The position numbers and the translations under genes were made by a program. Positions 4,207 through 5,381 of a stretch of 5,381 nt of DNA are shown piece by piece (positions within the stretch are counted from its first letter, which is position 1; every line of letters starts with the position of its first letter). Source of the stretch: Chloroflexota bacterium. Its GTDB lineage: Bacteria; Chloroflexota; Anaerolineae; Anaerolineales; Anaerolineaceae. The stretch is from positions 1-5,381 of the forward strand of contig JAGVUS010000027.1 of the NCBI GenBank assembly GCA_019136175.1. Direction: 5' to 3'. A model generated the notes under the pieces. It saw only the letters and a list, made by a program, of their open reading frames with translations. It had not been told where the DNA came from and did not search any database.

Positions 4207-5381
4207 ATCCAATCCGGCACAACCGCAGTATGGAAGGGCTGAGCGCCCTGACAGAAAAAGCCGACCTGCAGGGCTACCTGACCACCGACGACCTGGTGGA
4301 GGTGTACCCCGAGGTGTACAACGATTCGGAACGGATTGAAGCATTGCTGCTGGCACTGCGCCGCCGCGGGGTGGAAGTACTCTACCGCGATACGGTTGTG
4401 GAGGAACCCGAAGAGGAATCCATCCTGGAGGAGGAACCCGAACCCGCCTACATGAGCCTGGAAACGGTCTCCTCGGATGATACCATCGGGCTGTACCTGA
4501 AGGAAATGTCACGCGTGCCGCTGCTTTCCATGGCAGAGGAAGTGGACCTGGCGCAGCGGATTGAGCGCGGCAGGGAAGCCCGCCGCCTGCTGGAAGGGGG
4601 ACGGGGGCGGATTTCCACCCGCCGCCGCATGGAACTGCAAAACCAGGTGGAGGATGGTCAACTGGCGCGCGAGCACCTCATTAAAGCCAACACCCGCCTG
4701 GTGGTCAGCATTGCCAAGCGTTACATCGGGCGCGGCGTCCCCTTCCTGGACCTGATCCAGGAGGGCAACCTGGGCTTGATGAAAGCGGTGGAAAAATACG
4801 AGTACCAGCGCGGTTTCCGCTTTTCCACCTATGCCACCTGGTGGATCCGGCAGACCATCTCCCGGGCAATCGCCGACCAGGGGCGCACCATCCGCGTGCC
4901 CGTTCACATGGTGGACCGCATCCGCCTGCTTTACCGCCAGACCCACGAGCTGGAGCAGTCGCTGGGGCGCATTCCCACCAACGAGGAACTGGGCGAGGCA
5001 CTGGGTGTGCCCACCGACAAGGTGGAATGGATGCAGCGGGTCTCCTGGCTGCCCCTCTCGCTCGAATCGCCCATCAACGATGATGAGGAGGATTCCGAGC
5101 TGGGGCAATTTGTGGAGGACCAGAGCGCACCCACGCCCATCGAGAGCGCCTATTCCCGCCTGCTGCGGGAGAAGATTGAGGAAGTGCTCGACACCCTGCC
5201 GCCGCGCGAGGCGCGCATCCTGCGCATGCGCTTTGGGCTGGAGAACGGTCACACCTATACCCTGGAGGAAGTGGGGGCAAAGTTTGGGTTGACCCGCGAG
5301 CGCATCCGCCAGATTGAAAGCAAGGCATTGCGCCGCCTGCGCCACCCGCGCCGGGCGCGCCAGCTGCGCGATTACATGTAA
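4203..5381 (+). CDS. rpoD: Primary-type RNA polymerase sigma-70 factor (RpoD/SigA-like)
   Basis: A complete 392-residue sigma factor that directs RNA polymerase to -10/-35 promoters. Residues 22-61 (TTDDLVEVYPEVYNDSERIE onward) resemble a short region 1.1 and are followed by a very acidic linker (67-81). Region 1.2 is at about 92-123 (DDTIGLYLKEMSRVPLLS). Regions 2.1-2.4 are at about 155-230, with LIKANTRLVVSIAKRYIGRG, FLDLIQEGNLGLMKAVEKY and FRFSTYATWWIRQTISRAI, the core-binding and -10 recognition/melting segments. Region 3 runs from IRVPVHMVDRIR (230-241) to about 310. Region 4 (325-388) has the helix-turn-helix TLEEVGAKFGLTRERIRQIE, with the Arg365-Glu366 pair expected at the -35 contact. 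It starts at GTG with a perfect ribosome binding site. Upstream, no convincing promoter is visible in 4076-4202, so it is probably co-transcribed with DUF177 from the promoter at 3531. Group 1 is favoured by region 1.1, but genomes of this type can encode close group 2 paralogues, so the rpoD symbol is provisional. Confidence 0.92.
   Translation: MNPIRHNRSMEGLSALTEKADLQGYLTTDDLVEVYPEVYNDSERIEALLLALRRRGVEVLYRDTVVEEPEEESILEEEPEPAYMSLETVSSDDTIGLYLKEMSRVPLLSMAEEVDLAQRIERGREARRLLEGGRGRISTRRRMELQNQVEDGQLAREHLIKANTRLVVSIAKRYIGRGVPFLDLIQEGNLGLMKAVEKYEYQRGFRFSTYATWWIRQTISRAIADQGRTIRVPVHMVDRIRLLYRQTHELEQSLGRIPTNEELGEALGVPTDKVEWMQRVSWLPLSLESPINDDEEDSELGQFVEDQSAPTPIESAYSRLLREKIEEVLDTLPPREARILRMRFGLENGHTYTLEEVGAKFGLTRERIRQIESKALRRLRHPRRARQLRDYM
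4400..4442 (+). repeat. In-frame 13-base direct repeat in the sigma factor acidic linker
   Basis: GGAGGAACCCGAA occurs at 4400-4412 and again at 4430-4442, a period of 30 bases or exactly ten codons. Each copy encodes EEPE, giving the acidic linker between regions 1.1 and 1.2 (residues 67-81). An in-frame duplication or slippage that changes linker length is a plausible origin. The rest of the ten-codon unit is only partly alike. Confidence 0.6.

Noticed and set aside
4509..5345. 278-codon open frame on the - strand opposite the sigma factor gene
   Set aside because: It is a shadow of the sigma factor coding sequence, with no motif and no ribosome binding site of note.
1..5381. Mobile elements, CRISPR arrays, tRNA/rRNA genes or a defence system
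   Set aside because: No transposase, integrase, repeat-spacer pattern, tRNA-like cloverleaf or rRNA sequence is visible; the genes are intact and share a uniform GC-rich codon style.

Overview
The window reads as a high-GC bacterial chromosome segment carrying five well-supported protein genes and their short intergenic regions. There is no RNA gene, CRISPR array, insertion sequence or phage gene. The closest resemblance I recognise is to Chloroflexota of the Anaerolineae type. This rests on the sigma factor (short region 1.1, acidic linker, and the lead-in to region 2) and on a DUF177 protein whose N-terminus reads PLRINVGFLLNQPVG. The assignment comes from recognised family patterns, not from a search.

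Layout. Bases 1-121 hold a strong stem-loop (13-46), a perfect -10 box (75-80) and a ribosome binding site (111-115). They lead into a 638-residue family 5 glycoside hydrolase (122-2038, +) of the endoglycoceramidase-related / steryl-glucosidase type, with no signal peptide. A TerC-family membrane protein follows 24 bases later (2063-2830, +), probably on the same transcript. The next gene is convergent: rdgB, the XTP/dITP pyrophosphatase (2868-3506, -), separated from the TerC gene by only 37 bases with no convincing terminator.

The AT-rich interval around 3495-3600 is the main regulatory region. It contains a near-consensus sigma-70 promoter on the + strand (TTGACT, 17 bases, TATAAT, with a TGn extension and an AT-rich upstream tract). 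A weaker candidate promoter on the - strand faces it. The + promoter lies inside the longest open frame of the next gene, so that gene, a DUF177/YceD-like zinc-ribbon-type protein, is called here from GTG 3593 to 4075. After 127 bases, which include a possible 33-codon leader ORF ending in a GTGA overlap, comes a complete primary-type sigma-70 factor (4203-5381, +). Its stop codon is the last codon of the window.

Functionally this is mostly housekeeping: transcription initiation (sigma factor), nucleotide-pool sanitation (RdgB), a probable ribosome/rRNA-associated protein (DUF177), a likely metal-ion transporter (TerC family) and an intracellular glycolipid hydrolase. I see no new defence or mobile system. 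The points worth a second look are the regulatory architecture at 3495-3600, the possible leader peptide coupled to the sigma factor, the eukaryote-like GH5 enzyme, and the DUF177 gene lacking its usual rpmF partner.
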